Numbered from the stretch's first letter, positions 9,298-17,648 are shown. The stretch is 64,000 nucleotides of DNA from Wenyingzhuangia aestuarii (GCF_011927765.1 NZ_JAATJG010000003.1:1-64000); one strand, 5' to 3'. Notes: generated from the letters alone by a model not told the origin. Program-made: numbers and translations.

Positions 9298-10068
9298 ATG
9301 AACGATATCTTAAAAATAGCAGACAAAGAATTTAATTCTAGACTGTTCACCGGAACAGGAAAATTTAGTTCAAATCATTTAATGTCTGAAGCCTTAATTG
9401 CTAGTGATAGTGAATTAATTACTGTTGCTTTAAAACGTGTAGATGTAGATAACGAACAGGATAAAATGCTACAAAGCATTCTACGTCCAAACGTGAATTT
9501 ATTACCTAACACCTCTGGAGTAAGAGATGCTAAAGAAGCTGTTTTTGCAGCACAATTAGCCAGAGAAGCTTTGGAAACCAATTGGATTAAATTAGAAATT
9601 CACCCAGATCCTAGGTATTTATTACCAGATCCTATAGAAACCTTAAAAGCTGCCGAAGAATTGGTAAAACTAGGTTTTGTTGTAATGCCTTATATTCATG
9701 CAGATCCTGTTTTGTGTAAAAGATTAGAAGATGTAGGAGTGCAATGTGTAATGCCTTTAGGAGCTCCTATAGGAACCAACAAAGGAATTAAAACGGTTGA
9801 CTTTTTAGAAATTATTATAGAACAAAGTAATGTTCCTGTAATTGTAGATGCTGGAATTGGAAGTCCATCTCATGCAGCTTATGCTATGGAATTAGGTGCC
9901 GATGCTGTTTTGGTAAACACCGCTATTGCTGTTTCTCAGAATCCTGTACAAATGGCCAAAGCTTTTAAAATGGCTGTGGAAGCAGGTAGAATGGCTTTTA
10001 ATGCAAAATTAGCTAGCGTTAAAAAACATGCAGAAGCAAGCAGTCCGTTAACGAGTTTTTTACAGTAG
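9298..10068 (+). CDS. thiG: Thiazole synthase ThiG
   Basis: 256 aa TIM barrel that condenses deoxyxylulose phosphate, dehydroglycine and the ThiS thiocarboxylate into the thiazole phosphate. The Schiff-base lysine is K98 in [45 protein letters not shown] and [18 protein letters not shown] are the family's most conserved blocks. Length is normal. ThiH downstream supplies dehydroglycine and ThiS upstream the sulfur. Confidence 0.96.
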   Translation: MNDILKIADKEFNSRLFTGTGKFSSNHLMSEALIASDSELITVALKRVDVDNEQDKMLQSILRPNVNLLPNTSGVRDAKEAVFAAQLAREALETNWIKLEIHPDPRYLLPDPIETLKAAEELVKLGFVVMPYIHADPVLCKRLEDVGVQCVMPLGAPIGTNKGIKTVDFLEIIIEQSNVPVIVDAGIGSPSHAAYAMELGADAVLVNTAIAVSQNPVQMAKAFKMAVEAGRMAFNAKLASVKKHAEASSPLTSFLQ

Positions 10069-10205
10069 TAATGTATATAGTAGTTCAGAATTTAAGGAGT
10101 TAGAGCTCACAAGTGAGCATGAGTTAAGGAGCAGGTTGCGAAAGTAATGCTCAAATTCTTAATTCCTCATATTCTTAACTTCTTAACTACTAAAAATAAA
10201 AAAAC
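10069..10205 (+). repeat. Long imperfect inverted repeat between thiG and thiH
   Basis: Outer arms 10078-10096 and 10174-10192 are complementary at 17 of 19 positions. An inner perfect hairpin GCTCAC-AA-GTGAGC lies at 10105-10118. The right arm includes CTTCTTAACTACTAAAAA, shared with the thiG spacer. There is no T-run, so it is not an ordinary terminator. Confidence 0.6.
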
Positions 10206-11318
10206 ATGAACAACACATTTCAAAATCAATTTGACACCTACAATTGGGATGAAACTTTGGCAAGCATCAATGCTAAAACCACTCAAGATGTTGAATATGC
10301 GCTTTCTAAAAACAAGCGAGATTTAGAAGATTTTAAAGCATTAATCTCTCCTGCTGCCGCTCCTTATTTAGAGCAAATGGCACAGTTGAGTATGGCAAGT
10401 ACTAAAAAACGTTTTGGAAACACCATCCAAATGTATGTACCTATGTATTTGTCTAACGAATGTCAGAACATTTGTACGTATTGTGGTTTTAGTATGACCA
10501 ATAAAATTCCTCGTAGAACATTAACGGATGACGAAATATTAAAAGAAATTGCCTTTATAAAATCTAAAAGATACGATCATATTTTATTGGTTACAGGAGA
10601 AGCAAACAAAACGGTTGGTGTTCCTTACATTAAACATGCCATGGAATTGATTAAAGATCAATTTTCTAACATTACCATTGAAGTTCAGCCACTAGACCAA
10701 CATGAATACGAAGAATTGATTGAGGCTAATTTGTATGCCGTATTGGTGTATCAAGAAACCTATCACAGAGATGAATACAAAAAACATCACCCTAAAGGGA
10801 AAAAATCTAATTTTGATTATCGATTAGATACTGCTGATAGATTGGGAAAAGCTGGAGTTCATAAAATAGGATTGGGGGCTTTATTTGGATTAGAAGATTG
10901 GAGAGCCGATAGCTTTTTTACTGCTTTGCATTTAAAGTATTTACAAAAGACCTATTGGAAAACAAAATACTCTATCTCCTTCCCTAGATTACGTCCGCAC
11001 AGTGGCGGATTGGAACCTAAAGTAGAAATGACCGACAAACATTTGGTACAAACCATTTGTGCGTTTAGATTGTTAGATGAAGATGTAGAATTATCAATGA
11101 GTACTCGTGAAAGCGAAGTTTTTAGAAACAACATTGTACATTTGGGAATTACTTCTTTAAGTGCCGAGTCTAAAACCAACCCTGGAGGTTATGTAGTAGA
11201 ACCGCAATCTTTGGAACAATTCGAAATTTCTGACGAAAGACCTACGGAAGAAATTGCTTTGATGTTAGAAAACCAAGGATTAGAACCTGTTTGGAAAGAT
11301 TGGGAAGCATTTAAATAA
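10206..11318 (+). CDS. thiH: 2-iminoacetate synthase ThiH (tyrosine lyase)
   Basis: 370 aa radical-SAM enzyme that cleaves tyrosine to p-cresol and dehydroglycine for ThiG. The cluster motif CQNICTYC (C86, C90, C93) is intact. LLVTGEANKTVGVPYI, EVQPLDQHEYEEL and KIGLGALFGLEDWR are ThiH blocks; the C-terminal ESKTNPGGY and QFEISDERP are also typical. Use of ThiH instead of the oxygen-dependent glycine oxidase ThiO is expected in Bacteroidota. Confidence 0.95.
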   Translation: MNNTFQNQFDTYNWDETLASINAKTTQDVEYALSKNKRDLEDFKALISPAAAPYLEQMAQLSMASTKKRFGNTIQMYVPMYLSNECQNICTYCGFSMTNKIPRRTLTDDEILKEIAFIKSKRYDHILLVTGEANKTVGVPYIKHAMELIKDQFSNITIEVQPLDQHEYEELIEANLYAVLVYQETYHRDEYKKHHPKGKKSNFDYRLDTADRLGKAGVHKIGLGALFGLEDWRADSFFTALHLKYLQKTYWKTKYSISFPRLRPHSGGLEPKVEMTDKHLVQTICAFRLLDEDVELSMSTRESEVFRNNIVHLGITSLSAESKTNPGGYVVEPQSLEQFEISDERPTEEIALMLENQGLEPVWKDWEAFK

Positions 11319-11329
11319 AAAACATATTA

Positions 11330-11590
11330 ATGAAAATATCTGTAGAACTTACCTTAACTCCTTTACAAAACGAGTTTGAACAACCTATTATTGATTTTAT
11401 CATCAAACTAAGAGCCTCAGGATTAACCGTACTAGAAAATCCATTAAGTACTCAGGTATATGGAGATTATGACAAGGTGATGAACTTAATAACTTCTGAA
11501 CTAAAGAATACCTTTGATTTAATTGACAATGGAATTTTATTCATGAAAATTGTAAAATCAGATCGTAGTGACTATGAGCCATTTTTTTAA
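11330..11590 (+). CDS. Thiamine-binding protein homologue (YkoF/MTH1187-like)
   Basis: 86 aa, ferredoxin-like fold family that includes MTH1187 and YkoF domains, some of which bind thiamine. The sequence starts MKISVELTLTPL and has LRASGLTVLENPLSTQVYGDYDKVM, which is the conserved centre of the family. It begins 12 bases after thiH and overlaps the permease gene by 23 bases. This points to a role in thiamine uptake or sensing. Direct ligand binding is inferred from context. Confidence 0.75.
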   Translation: MKISVELTLTPLQNEFEQPIIDFIIKLRASGLTVLENPLSTQVYGDYDKVMNLITSELKNTFDLIDNGILFMKIVKSDRSDYEPFF

Positions 11591-12212
11591 CCTCTTATTT
11601 GGTCAATACGCTGATTACGAAACTTTAGACATTAGCTTAGAAATTATTGCAGTTCTTTTTGGGTTGATATCTGTATTGTTCTCTAAAAAAAATCATGTTT
11701 ATGTATTTCCTACCGGCATGATTAGCACAGCTATTTTTGTCTATTTGCTTTTTAAATGGCAACTTTTGGGGGACATGCTTATCAATGCATACTACTTTAT
11801 TATGAGTATTTATGGTTGGTATATTTGGTCTTACAAAAGTGGAGAAAATAACGAAACTCCCATTTCTTCAACAACAGCTTTAGAAAAAAAGAAAAGTGTG
11901 GGTATTTTTATAGCCACACTTCTTTTTGTATTTATTGTGTATACTGTTTTTAACAAATGGACTCATTGGACAGCTTATGTAGATACGGTTACTACAGCTA
12001 TCTTTTTTGTTGGAATGTGGTTAATGGCCAAAAGAAAAATTGAAAATTGGCTTTATTGGATTGTTGGAAATACAATTTCGGTCCCACTCTATTTTTACAA
12101 AGGATTTACATTTACTAGTTTTCAGTATTTCGTATTTACATTATTAGCAATTTCAGGATATTTAGCATGGAAAAAGCACTTGAACAACAACCCTCAGAAC
12201 TCCTTAAAATAG
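11568..12212 (+). CDS. pnuT: PnuC-family permease, probable thiamine transporter PnuT
   Basis: 214 aa inner-membrane protein with about seven helices, rich in tryptophan. IDISLEIIAVLFGLISV-like and NAYYFIMSIYGWYIW segments match the NMN/vitamin transporter family PnuC. The position in a TPP-riboswitch operon, between a thiamine-binding homologue and a kinase, supports the thiamine-specific PnuT subgroup. PnuC-type proteins work by facilitated diffusion, with trapping by phosphorylation, so the next gene is a natural partner. A second ATG six bases in (11574) is equally possible as start. Confidence 0.85.
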   Translation: MTMSHFFNLLFGQYADYETLDISLEIIAVLFGLISVLFSKKNHVYVFPTGMISTAIFVYLLFKWQLLGDMLINAYYFIMSIYGWYIWSYKSGENNETPISSTTALEKKKSVGIFIATLLFVFIVYTVFNKWTHWTAYVDTVTTAIFFVGMWLMAKRKIENWLYWIVGNTISVPLYFYKGFTFTSFQYFVFTLLAISGYLAWKKHLNNNPQNSLK

Positions 12213-12742
12213 TTTTATTTGGACCAGAAAGCACAGGTAAAACAACCTTGTCTAGACAATTAGCCAAGCATTACAAAACCAATTGGGTAGCTGAATTTTC
12301 TAGAGATTACTTACAAGAAAAATGGGATACAGATAAATTAATTTGTGAACCTAAAGACATACTTCCTATTGCTGTTGGACAAATACAGTTAGAAAACAAC
12401 ATGGCTTTAACAGCCTACAAAGTGTTAATTTGTGATACCGATTTGTTAGAAACAAAAGTATACAGCCAACAATACTACAATGGAGTGGTACCTACAGAAC
12501 TTGAAAAAGCCATCAGCCAAAACACTTACGATTTCTATTTCTTAACCTACATAGACACTCCTTGGGAAGCAGATGATTTACGTGACAAACCCGAGGAAAG
12601 AGAAGAAATGTTTAATGCTTTTGAACAAGCTTTAATTACACACAACAAACCTTATCTGCTATTAAAAGGAAACAAAGAAACTCGTTTACATACCGCTATC
12701 CATACTATTGATAAACTTCTAACAACAAAGTCTTTAAAATAA
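12167..12742 (+). CDS. P-loop kinase of the NadR-like family, possible vitamin-trapping kinase
   Basis: 191 aa. Walker A is GPESTGKTT (residues 19-27); WVAEFSRDYLQ and ICDTDLLETKVYSQ (Walker B region) match the ATPase/kinase domain of NadR. It overlaps pnuT by 46 bases, so translation is probably coupled. In NAD salvage PnuC works with a NadR kinase. By analogy this protein should phosphorylate thiamine or a precursor brought in by PnuT. That substrate is inference. Confidence 0.75.
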   Translation: MEKALEQQPSELLKIVLFGPESTGKTTLSRQLAKHYKTNWVAEFSRDYLQEKWDTDKLICEPKDILPIAVGQIQLENNMALTAYKVLICDTDLLETKVYSQQYYNGVVPTELEKAISQNTYDFYFLTYIDTPWEADDLRDKPEEREEMFNAFEQALITHNKPYLLLKGNKETRLHTAIHTIDKLLTTKSLK

Positions 12743-12780
12743 AACAGAGCGGTTTCGTTTATTTATCCAACTTTACGCTC

Positions 12781-12788
12781 TAACTTTG
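12781..12788 (+). promoter_or_regulatory. -7 box (TAACTTTG) upstream of the second TPP riboswitch
   Basis: TAACTTTG fits TAnnTTTG and lies 14 bases before the aptamer, as expected for a leader starting just upstream. No clear -33 element. Confidence 0.45.
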
Positions 12789-12802
12789 CAGTGTTCTCAT
12801 AA

Positions 12803-12868
12803 AGGGGTGCCTATTATTGGCTGAGATCATACCCAACGAACCTAGAACAGGCAATGCTGTTTAGGGAA
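12803..12868 (+). promoter_or_regulatory. TPP riboswitch upstream of the TonB-dependent receptor
   Basis: AGGGGTGCC, GGCTGAGATCATACCC, GAACCTAGAACAGG and TTTAGGGAAA are the THI-box segments in order. There is no clear terminator between the aptamer and the gene, so control may act on translation initiation. It marks the receptor as a thiamine-related outer-membrane importer. Confidence 0.93.
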
Positions 12869-12941
12869 ATAAATGTTACAAAACTATAACTATTCAAAAC
12901 AACCGAATAATTACCTCTTTTTATTCATTTTATTTAAAAAA

Positions 12942-15293
12942 ATGAAACTAAACTTACCCTTTACAAAAGGAACATCAATAACCTTTTTCTTTTTATTGAT
13001 GAGCTTAGCTATACAAGCGCAAACTGTTTTAACAGGAAAAGTAACAAATCAAAACTTAGAGCCTTTACCTGGAGCTACTGTCTTTATTAAAGAATTAAAC
13101 AAAACAACAATTACAGATTTAGATGGTTTGTTTGAAATCCGTTTAAAGGAAGGAAGCTACACTTTACAGGCATCTTATATTGGATATTCTAGTGTTACCA
13201 AACAAGTAAACTCATCAAAAAACAACCTTACGTTTGTATTAAAAGACCAAACTCATCAACTAGATGAAGTATTGGTTTCTGCAGTTAGAGTACAAGAAAA
13301 CTCACCTGTAACCCACTCTAATTTAAACAAAGAAGAAATTGCCAAACGTAATTTAGGACAAGACATTCCTATTTTAATGAACTACATGCCATCTGTAGTA
13401 ACAACATCTGATGCTGGTGCCGGAATAGGATATACAGGAATTCGTGTTCGTGGTTCAGATGCTTCTCGTACCAACGTTACCATTAACGGAATCCCTTATA
13501 ACGATTCTGAAAGTCAAGGAGTTTACTGGGTAAATGTAAACGATATTGCATCGTCTACACAAAGTATTCAATTGCAACGTGGTGTTGGTACTTCTACCAA
13601 CGGAGCAGGTGCTTTTGGAGCCAGTCTAAACTTATTAACAGACAACGGTGCTAAGCAAGCTTTTGGTGAAATTTCTACCTCAGCCGGTTCTTTTAACACT
13701 AAAAAAATAACCGCAAAATTAGGAACAGGTTTGTTAAATAATCATATCAATTTAATTGGTAGAGTTTCTAAAACTACTTCTGATGGATATGTAGATAGAG
13801 CTTCTTCTGATTTGACTTCTTACTTTTTACAAGGAAGTTACAAAGATGACAACACTTTAATTAAAGCTTTAGTTTTTGGAGGTCATGAAATTACTTATCA
13901 ATCTTGGAATGGTGTTGATGCGGCTACGTTAGCTAGCGATCGTACTTTTAATTCTGCTGGAGCAAAATATGATAATGCTTGGAATGTAACAGGATATTAT
14001 GACAACGAAGTGGATGATTATAAACAAGATCATTTACAACTACACTGGAACCAGAAGTATAACAATTATTTCTCTTCAAATATAGCATTACACTATACTT
14101 TTGGTCGTGGATTTTATGAACAATACAAGCAAGGTGCTGATTTTTCTGATTACAATTTAACTCCTATTACTATAGAAAACAAAACCATTAATACTACAGA
14201 TTTAGTTAGAAGAAAATGGTTAAATAATGATTTTTATGGAGTTACGTACAATTTAAATTATAAAACAAAACAATTAGATTTTTTAATTGGAGGGGCTTTA
14301 AACAAATACGAAGGAGATCATTTTGGAGAAGTAGTATGGGCAAGAAATGCATCTGATAGCGAAATTAGAGATCGTTATTACGACAATTATGGAAACAAAA
14401 CAGATGGAAACATTTATGCAAAAGCTACTTATAAACTAAACAATCAACTTTCTTTATTTGGAGATTTGCAATACAGAGTTGTAAATTATGAGGCAAATGG
14501 TGTACAAACCAACCTTGTTGATGATACTTTTAAATTCTTAAATCCTAAAGCAGGAATTACTTATTTAGTAAACACTAGCAATAGTGTATACGCATCTTAT
14601 GCTCGTGCCAACAAAGAACCTAACCGTACAGATTACGAAAACGGAAATCCAAAACCAGAACAATTAGACGATTTTGAACTAGGGTGGCGTTACAAAACAA
14701 ACAAATCTAAAATTAACACCAACATTTATTACATGTTCTACACAGATCAGCTTACTTTAACTGGACAGGTAGATGCTATTGGATCTCCTATTAGAGCCAA
14801 TTCAGGTGAAAGTTACCGTTTAGGATTAGAGGTAGATGCTAGTTTTTACATCAATAAATATGTAACAATTTCTCCAAATGTAACTTTTAGTCAAAACAAA
14901 AATGTGGACTATAAAGAAACGGATGGAACTATTATAACGGATTTAGGAAATACAGAAATTTCTTATTCACCAAGTATTGTAGCGGGTAACATGATTACAG
15001 TAACTCCTATAGATCAATTATACATTAGTCTTTTATCAAAATTTGTAGACACTCAATACATGAGTAATACCGAATTAAAAGCATCAAAATTAAAAAGCTA
15101 TTTTGTTAGTGATTTAAACTTAAACTATAGTTTTTATCCTAAATCAACCTTTAAAGAAATTACACTAACAGGTTTGGTAAACAATATATTTAACAAACAA
15201 TACGTTTCTAATGGGTATATGTGGGGAACAACTCCGTACTATTTTCCACAAGCAGGAACTAACTTTTTAGTAGGAGCTACTTTTAAATTCTAA
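12942..15293 (+). CDS. TonB-dependent receptor, probable thiamine (or precursor) importer
   Basis: 783 aa outer-membrane receptor. A signal peptide (about residues 1-27, ending AIQAQ) precedes a carboxypeptidase-regulatory-like beta-sandwich (LTGKVTNQNLEPLPGATVF). Then come a TonB-box-like LDEVLVSA, a plug domain (GIRVRGSDASRTNVTINGIP, LQRGVGTSTNGAGAFGASLN) and a beta barrel ending in aromatic GATFKF. An upstream in-frame ATG at 12873 abuts the riboswitch but would add 23 residues ahead of the signal peptide, so 12942 is preferred. The TPP riboswitch gives the substrate class; no SusD partner is present. Confidence 0.9.
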   Translation: MKLNLPFTKGTSITFFFLLMSLAIQAQTVLTGKVTNQNLEPLPGATVFIKELNKTTITDLDGLFEIRLKEGSYTLQASYIGYSSVTKQVNSSKNNLTFVLKDQTHQLDEVLVSAVRVQENSPVTHSNLNKEEIAKRNLGQDIPILMNYMPSVVTTSDAGAGIGYTGIRVRGSDASRTNVTINGIPYNDSESQGVYWVNVNDIASSTQSIQLQRGVGTSTNGAGAFGASLNLLTDNGAKQAFGEISTSAGSFNTKKITAKLGTGLLNNHINLIGRVSKTTSDGYVDRASSDLTSYFLQGSYKDDNTLIKALVFGGHEITYQSWNGVDAATLASDRTFNSAGAKYDNAWNVTGYYDNEVDDYKQDHLQLHWNQKYNNYFSSNIALHYTFGRGFYEQYKQGADFSDYNLTPITIENKTINTTDLVRRKWLNNDFYGVTYNLNYKTKQLDFLIGGALNKYEGDHFGEVVWARNASDSEIRDRYYDNYGNKTDGNIYAKATYKLNNQLSLFGDLQYRVVNYEANGVQTNLVDDTFKFLNPKAGITYLVNTSNSVYASYARANKEPNRTDYENGNPKPEQLDDFELGWRYKTNKSKINTNIYYMFYTDQLTLTGQVDAIGSPIRANSGESYRLGLEVDASFYINKYVTISPNVTFSQNKNVDYKETDGTIITDLGNTEISYSPSIVAGNMITVTPIDQLYISLLSKFVDTQYMSNTELKASKLKSYFVSDLNLNYSFYPKSTFKEITLTGLVNNIFNKQYVSNGYMWGTTPYYFPQAGTNFLVGATFKF

Positions 15294-15312
15294 TAGCAAT
15301 ATTCTATTCATA

Positions 15313-15345
15313 AAAAAAAGCAGCTCTAAGAGCTGCTTTTTTTAT
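15313..15345 (+). terminator. Terminator after the TonB-dependent receptor
   Basis: AGCAGCT-CTAAG-AGCTGCT flanked by A and T runs. Confidence 0.88.
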
Positions 15346-15444
15346 TGGTACAATTAAGATTTTAACTTTCATACTCCCTAAAATAGTAAATGGTTGTAAC
15401 TTCGTACGGCAATTAGTTAACACTTAAATTCAAGAATTAAAACT

Positions 15445-16074
15445 ATGGTTATACCTAAGCTACATTATAAATCTCAAGGAGCAACACCACAAGAGCACCT
15501 AGACAATATTCAACAAGCATGTTTGTCTGGAGTAGAATTAGTTCAGTTAAATGTAGCAGCTATTTCTGATAAAAAGTTGTTAAAAATTGCCGAAAAAGCA
15601 CATAAAATCACAAGTCTTTATCAGACCCGATTGATTATTACTAACCATGCTAAAATTGCCAAAGAAATAAAAGCTGACGGTGTTTATTTTGATGAAATTC
15701 AAAATGATTTATCGGCCATTCGCAAAAACCTATACACTTGGCAAGTGATAGGATGCACTGCTAACAATTTAGAAGAAAGCAAATCACTCATCAACGCAGA
15801 AGTAGATTATATTGGTTTAGGACCATTTAAAAGCGCTACAGACAATACAATTACATTAAACGGATATACTGTTTTGATTGAAGAACTAAAAACAGAAACT
15901 CCAATTATTGCCTTTGGAAAAATCACACTAGAAGATGTTCCCCAAATTATTGAAACAGGAGTAAATGGAATTGCTGCTTCTGAAGAAATCACCAAAGATT
16001 TTAACAAAATTCTTACTTTAAACAAACTACTAAACGCTTCGTCAACACAAGAACAGCGTTATAATTTTGACTAA
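15445..16074 (+). CDS. Degenerate ThiE paralogue (active-site residues lost)
   Basis: 209 aa, clearly homologous end to end with the ThiE at 8569: both share LHY.SQGATP.EHL and VDYIGLGPF, with more than half the residues identical by eye. The catalytic positions differ, however. R36 of VQLRLK is N36 (VQLNVA), LIINDH is LIITNH, GVHLG is GVYFD, the TTTK loop is gone, and AIGGIT is AFGKIT. A working thiamine phosphate synthase is therefore unlikely. The reading frame is intact and lies two bases before the ThiF-like gene, so it may have a regulatory or binding role. Confidence 0.8.
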   Translation: MVIPKLHYKSQGATPQEHLDNIQQACLSGVELVQLNVAAISDKKLLKIAEKAHKITSLYQTRLIITNHAKIAKEIKADGVYFDEIQNDLSAIRKNLYTWQVIGCTANNLEESKSLINAEVDYIGLGPFKSATDNTITLNGYTVLIEELKTETPIIAFGKITLEDVPQIIETGVNGIAASEEITKDFNKILTLNKLLNASSTQEQRYNFD

Positions 16075-16076
16075 TT

Positions 16077-17120
16077 ATGGCCTTAAATAGTAACGAAAAA
16101 ATATTGTATAGTCGTCACCTCTTATTGAATGAAATTGGACTAGAGGGACAAGAAAAAATAAAAAATGCTAAAGTTTTAGTTATTGGAGCTGGCGGATTGG
16201 GCTGCCCTATTCTTCAGTATTTAACAGCTGCAGGAGTAGGAACTATTGGTGTAATGGATGGAGATACTGTAGATGTAACCAATCTACAACGTCAAATTTT
16301 ATTTACAGTAGATGATATTGGAAAATCCAAAGCCAGAGCAGCTACCAACCGAATGAAGCAATTGAACCCTTATGTAAAATTTAAGGTGATTGATTCTTTT
16401 TTAACCATTAACAATGCAGTTGAATTGTTCAATCAATATGATATTATTGTAGATGGTTCTGACAATTTTCAAACTCGTTATTTATGTAACGATGCTGCCG
16501 TACTAGCAAACAAACCTTTAGTTTTTGGTTCTATTTTTAAATTTGAAGGTCAGGTTTCTGTATTTAATTACAAAAACGGTCCTACTTACCGATGCTTATA
16601 TCCTACACCGCCTAAACAAGGCTCTGTTCCCTCTTGTTCAGAAATTGGAGTACTAGGTGTACTTCCTGGAATTATAGGGAGCTATCAAGCCAATGAAGTG
16701 ATTAAAATTATTTGTGGAATTGGAGACGTTTTATCAGGAAAACTACTAACGATTAACACCCTTAGCAATCAAAATTTTGTCTTAGGGTTTGAGAAAAACA
16801 CTTCGATTAAAATTACCCAATTAATAGACTATGATTTCTTTTGTGGTATAGAAGAATTTGAAAATGAAATTGAATTTTCAGAAATTACCTCAGCATATCA
16901 ATTAGTTGATATTAGAACTCAACTAGAAAGAGACATTCAAAACATTGGAGGAATACATATTCCAGAAGAGACACTTAGAAACAATCCAAACTTATTAAAC
17001 TCTACTAAAAGAATAGTGCTGTATTGTGAAACTGGAAACAGAAGTAAGCAGCTTATTAAGGACTTAAATTTAACGGTTAGTTCTTTAAAAGGAGGCATAA
17101 AAAAAGCATCACAATTGTGA
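16077..17120 (+). CDS. thiF: ThiF/MoeB-family adenylyltransferase with C-terminal rhodanese-like region
   Basis: 347 aa. The E1-like domain has GAGGLGC (37-43), the acidic D61/D63, NLQRQ (69-73) and DGSDN (127-131) for ATP and Mg. C188 in PSCSE is the likely catalytic cysteine. A rhodanese-like C-terminus has the loop CETGNRS with C317. It should adenylate the C-terminus of ThiS (or MoaD) and pass on sulfur. Only one cysteine is left at each of the two usual CxxC zinc sites (C174 in TYRCLY; the FFCG position), so zinc binding is doubtful. No separate thiF exists in the main operon. Confidence 0.85.
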   Translation: MALNSNEKILYSRHLLLNEIGLEGQEKIKNAKVLVIGAGGLGCPILQYLTAAGVGTIGVMDGDTVDVTNLQRQILFTVDDIGKSKARAATNRMKQLNPYVKFKVIDSFLTINNAVELFNQYDIIVDGSDNFQTRYLCNDAAVLANKPLVFGSIFKFEGQVSVFNYKNGPTYRCLYPTPPKQGSVPSCSEIGVLGVLPGIIGSYQANEVIKIICGIGDVLSGKLLTINTLSNQNFVLGFEKNTSIKITQLIDYDFFCGIEEFENEIEFSEITSAYQLVDIRTQLERDIQNIGGIHIPEETLRNNPNLLNSTKRIVLYCETGNRSKQLIKDLNLTVSSLKGGIKKASQL

Positions 17121-17131
17121 TGCTTTTTTTA
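17099..17131. terminator. Bidirectional terminator overlapping the end of thiF
   Basis: GCATCACAATTGTGATGC (17106-17123) is a perfect palindrome flanked by A-run and T-run. Its left half encodes the last codons and stop of thiF (TGA at 17118-17120), and it faces the convergent gene ending at 17129. Confidence 0.88.
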
Positions 17132-17617
17132 TAATTCTGCAATATAATTAAATCCTTCTGTTCTATTCTCCACAAAGATTTTTTTCTCATTTAAATAATC
17201 TTCTAGCTCTTTAACTAGATCTGCTTTTTTCTCAGGCTCATAATGAACCGCAAATAAGTTTTTCTTTCCATCTTCCGTAGTGTACTCAACAAACAAAGCA
17301 TTATAAACGCAGGTAGTCCCAAATTTTTTTGAAAAAGGTTTAGAAGTATTGTTTTTAACAGTAGGTGTTCCTCCCGTTCTTATTTTTAACATATTCTGAC
17401 TACAATCCACAAACATGTCATTATATAGAACTTTTGATTTGTACTCTTCTGTTAAAAAATATCCACTATACTCCTCAAAATGTGCTACTAATACTATTTT
17501 ATTAACATTCTTCCAACAAACAACACTCTTGTCTTTTGAAGAAGACATAACATTAATCCCCTTACTGTCAAACGACAATAAAGATTTTCCTTTAAATTTA
17601 GCAAACAACTTTCTCAT
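17129..17617 (-). CDS. Conserved hypothetical protein, possible PH-like fold
   Basis: 162 aa, no signal peptide or membrane segment. The alternating pattern LLSFDSKGINVMSSSKDKSVVCWKNVNKI resembles the first strands of bacterial PH-like domains, and the C-terminus (LVKELEDYLNEKKIFV) is a helix, as in such folds. I do not recognise a named family. The ATG at 17617 is used because the alternative at 17632 lies inside the -7 box TATATTTG (minus strand 17629-17622). That leaves only four bases between box and start, which would make the mRNA nearly leaderless. Confidence 0.6.
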   Translation of the reverse strand: MRKLFAKFKGKSLLSFDSKGINVMSSSKDKSVVCWKNVNKIVLVAHFEEYSGYFLTEEYKSKVLYNDMFVDCSQNMLKIRTGGTPTVKNNTSKPFSKKFGTTCVYNALFVEYTTEDGKKNLFAVHYEPEKKADLVKELEDYLNEKKIFVENRTEGFNYIAEL

Positions 17618-17621
17618 ACTG

Positions 17622-17629
17622 CAAATATA
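17622..17629 (-). promoter_or_regulatory. -7 box (TATATTTG) of the gene ending at 17129
   Basis: Minus-strand TATATTTG matches TAnnTTTG and stands four bases before the chosen ATG; no obvious -33 element. Confidence 0.4.
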
Positions 17630-17648
17630 CACTTTAAAAACACTCTAA

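Noticed and set aside
10069-10205. Rho-independent terminator between thiG and thiH
   Set aside because: Long stem but no T-run, and thiH needs transcription from upstream; treated as a structured spacer.
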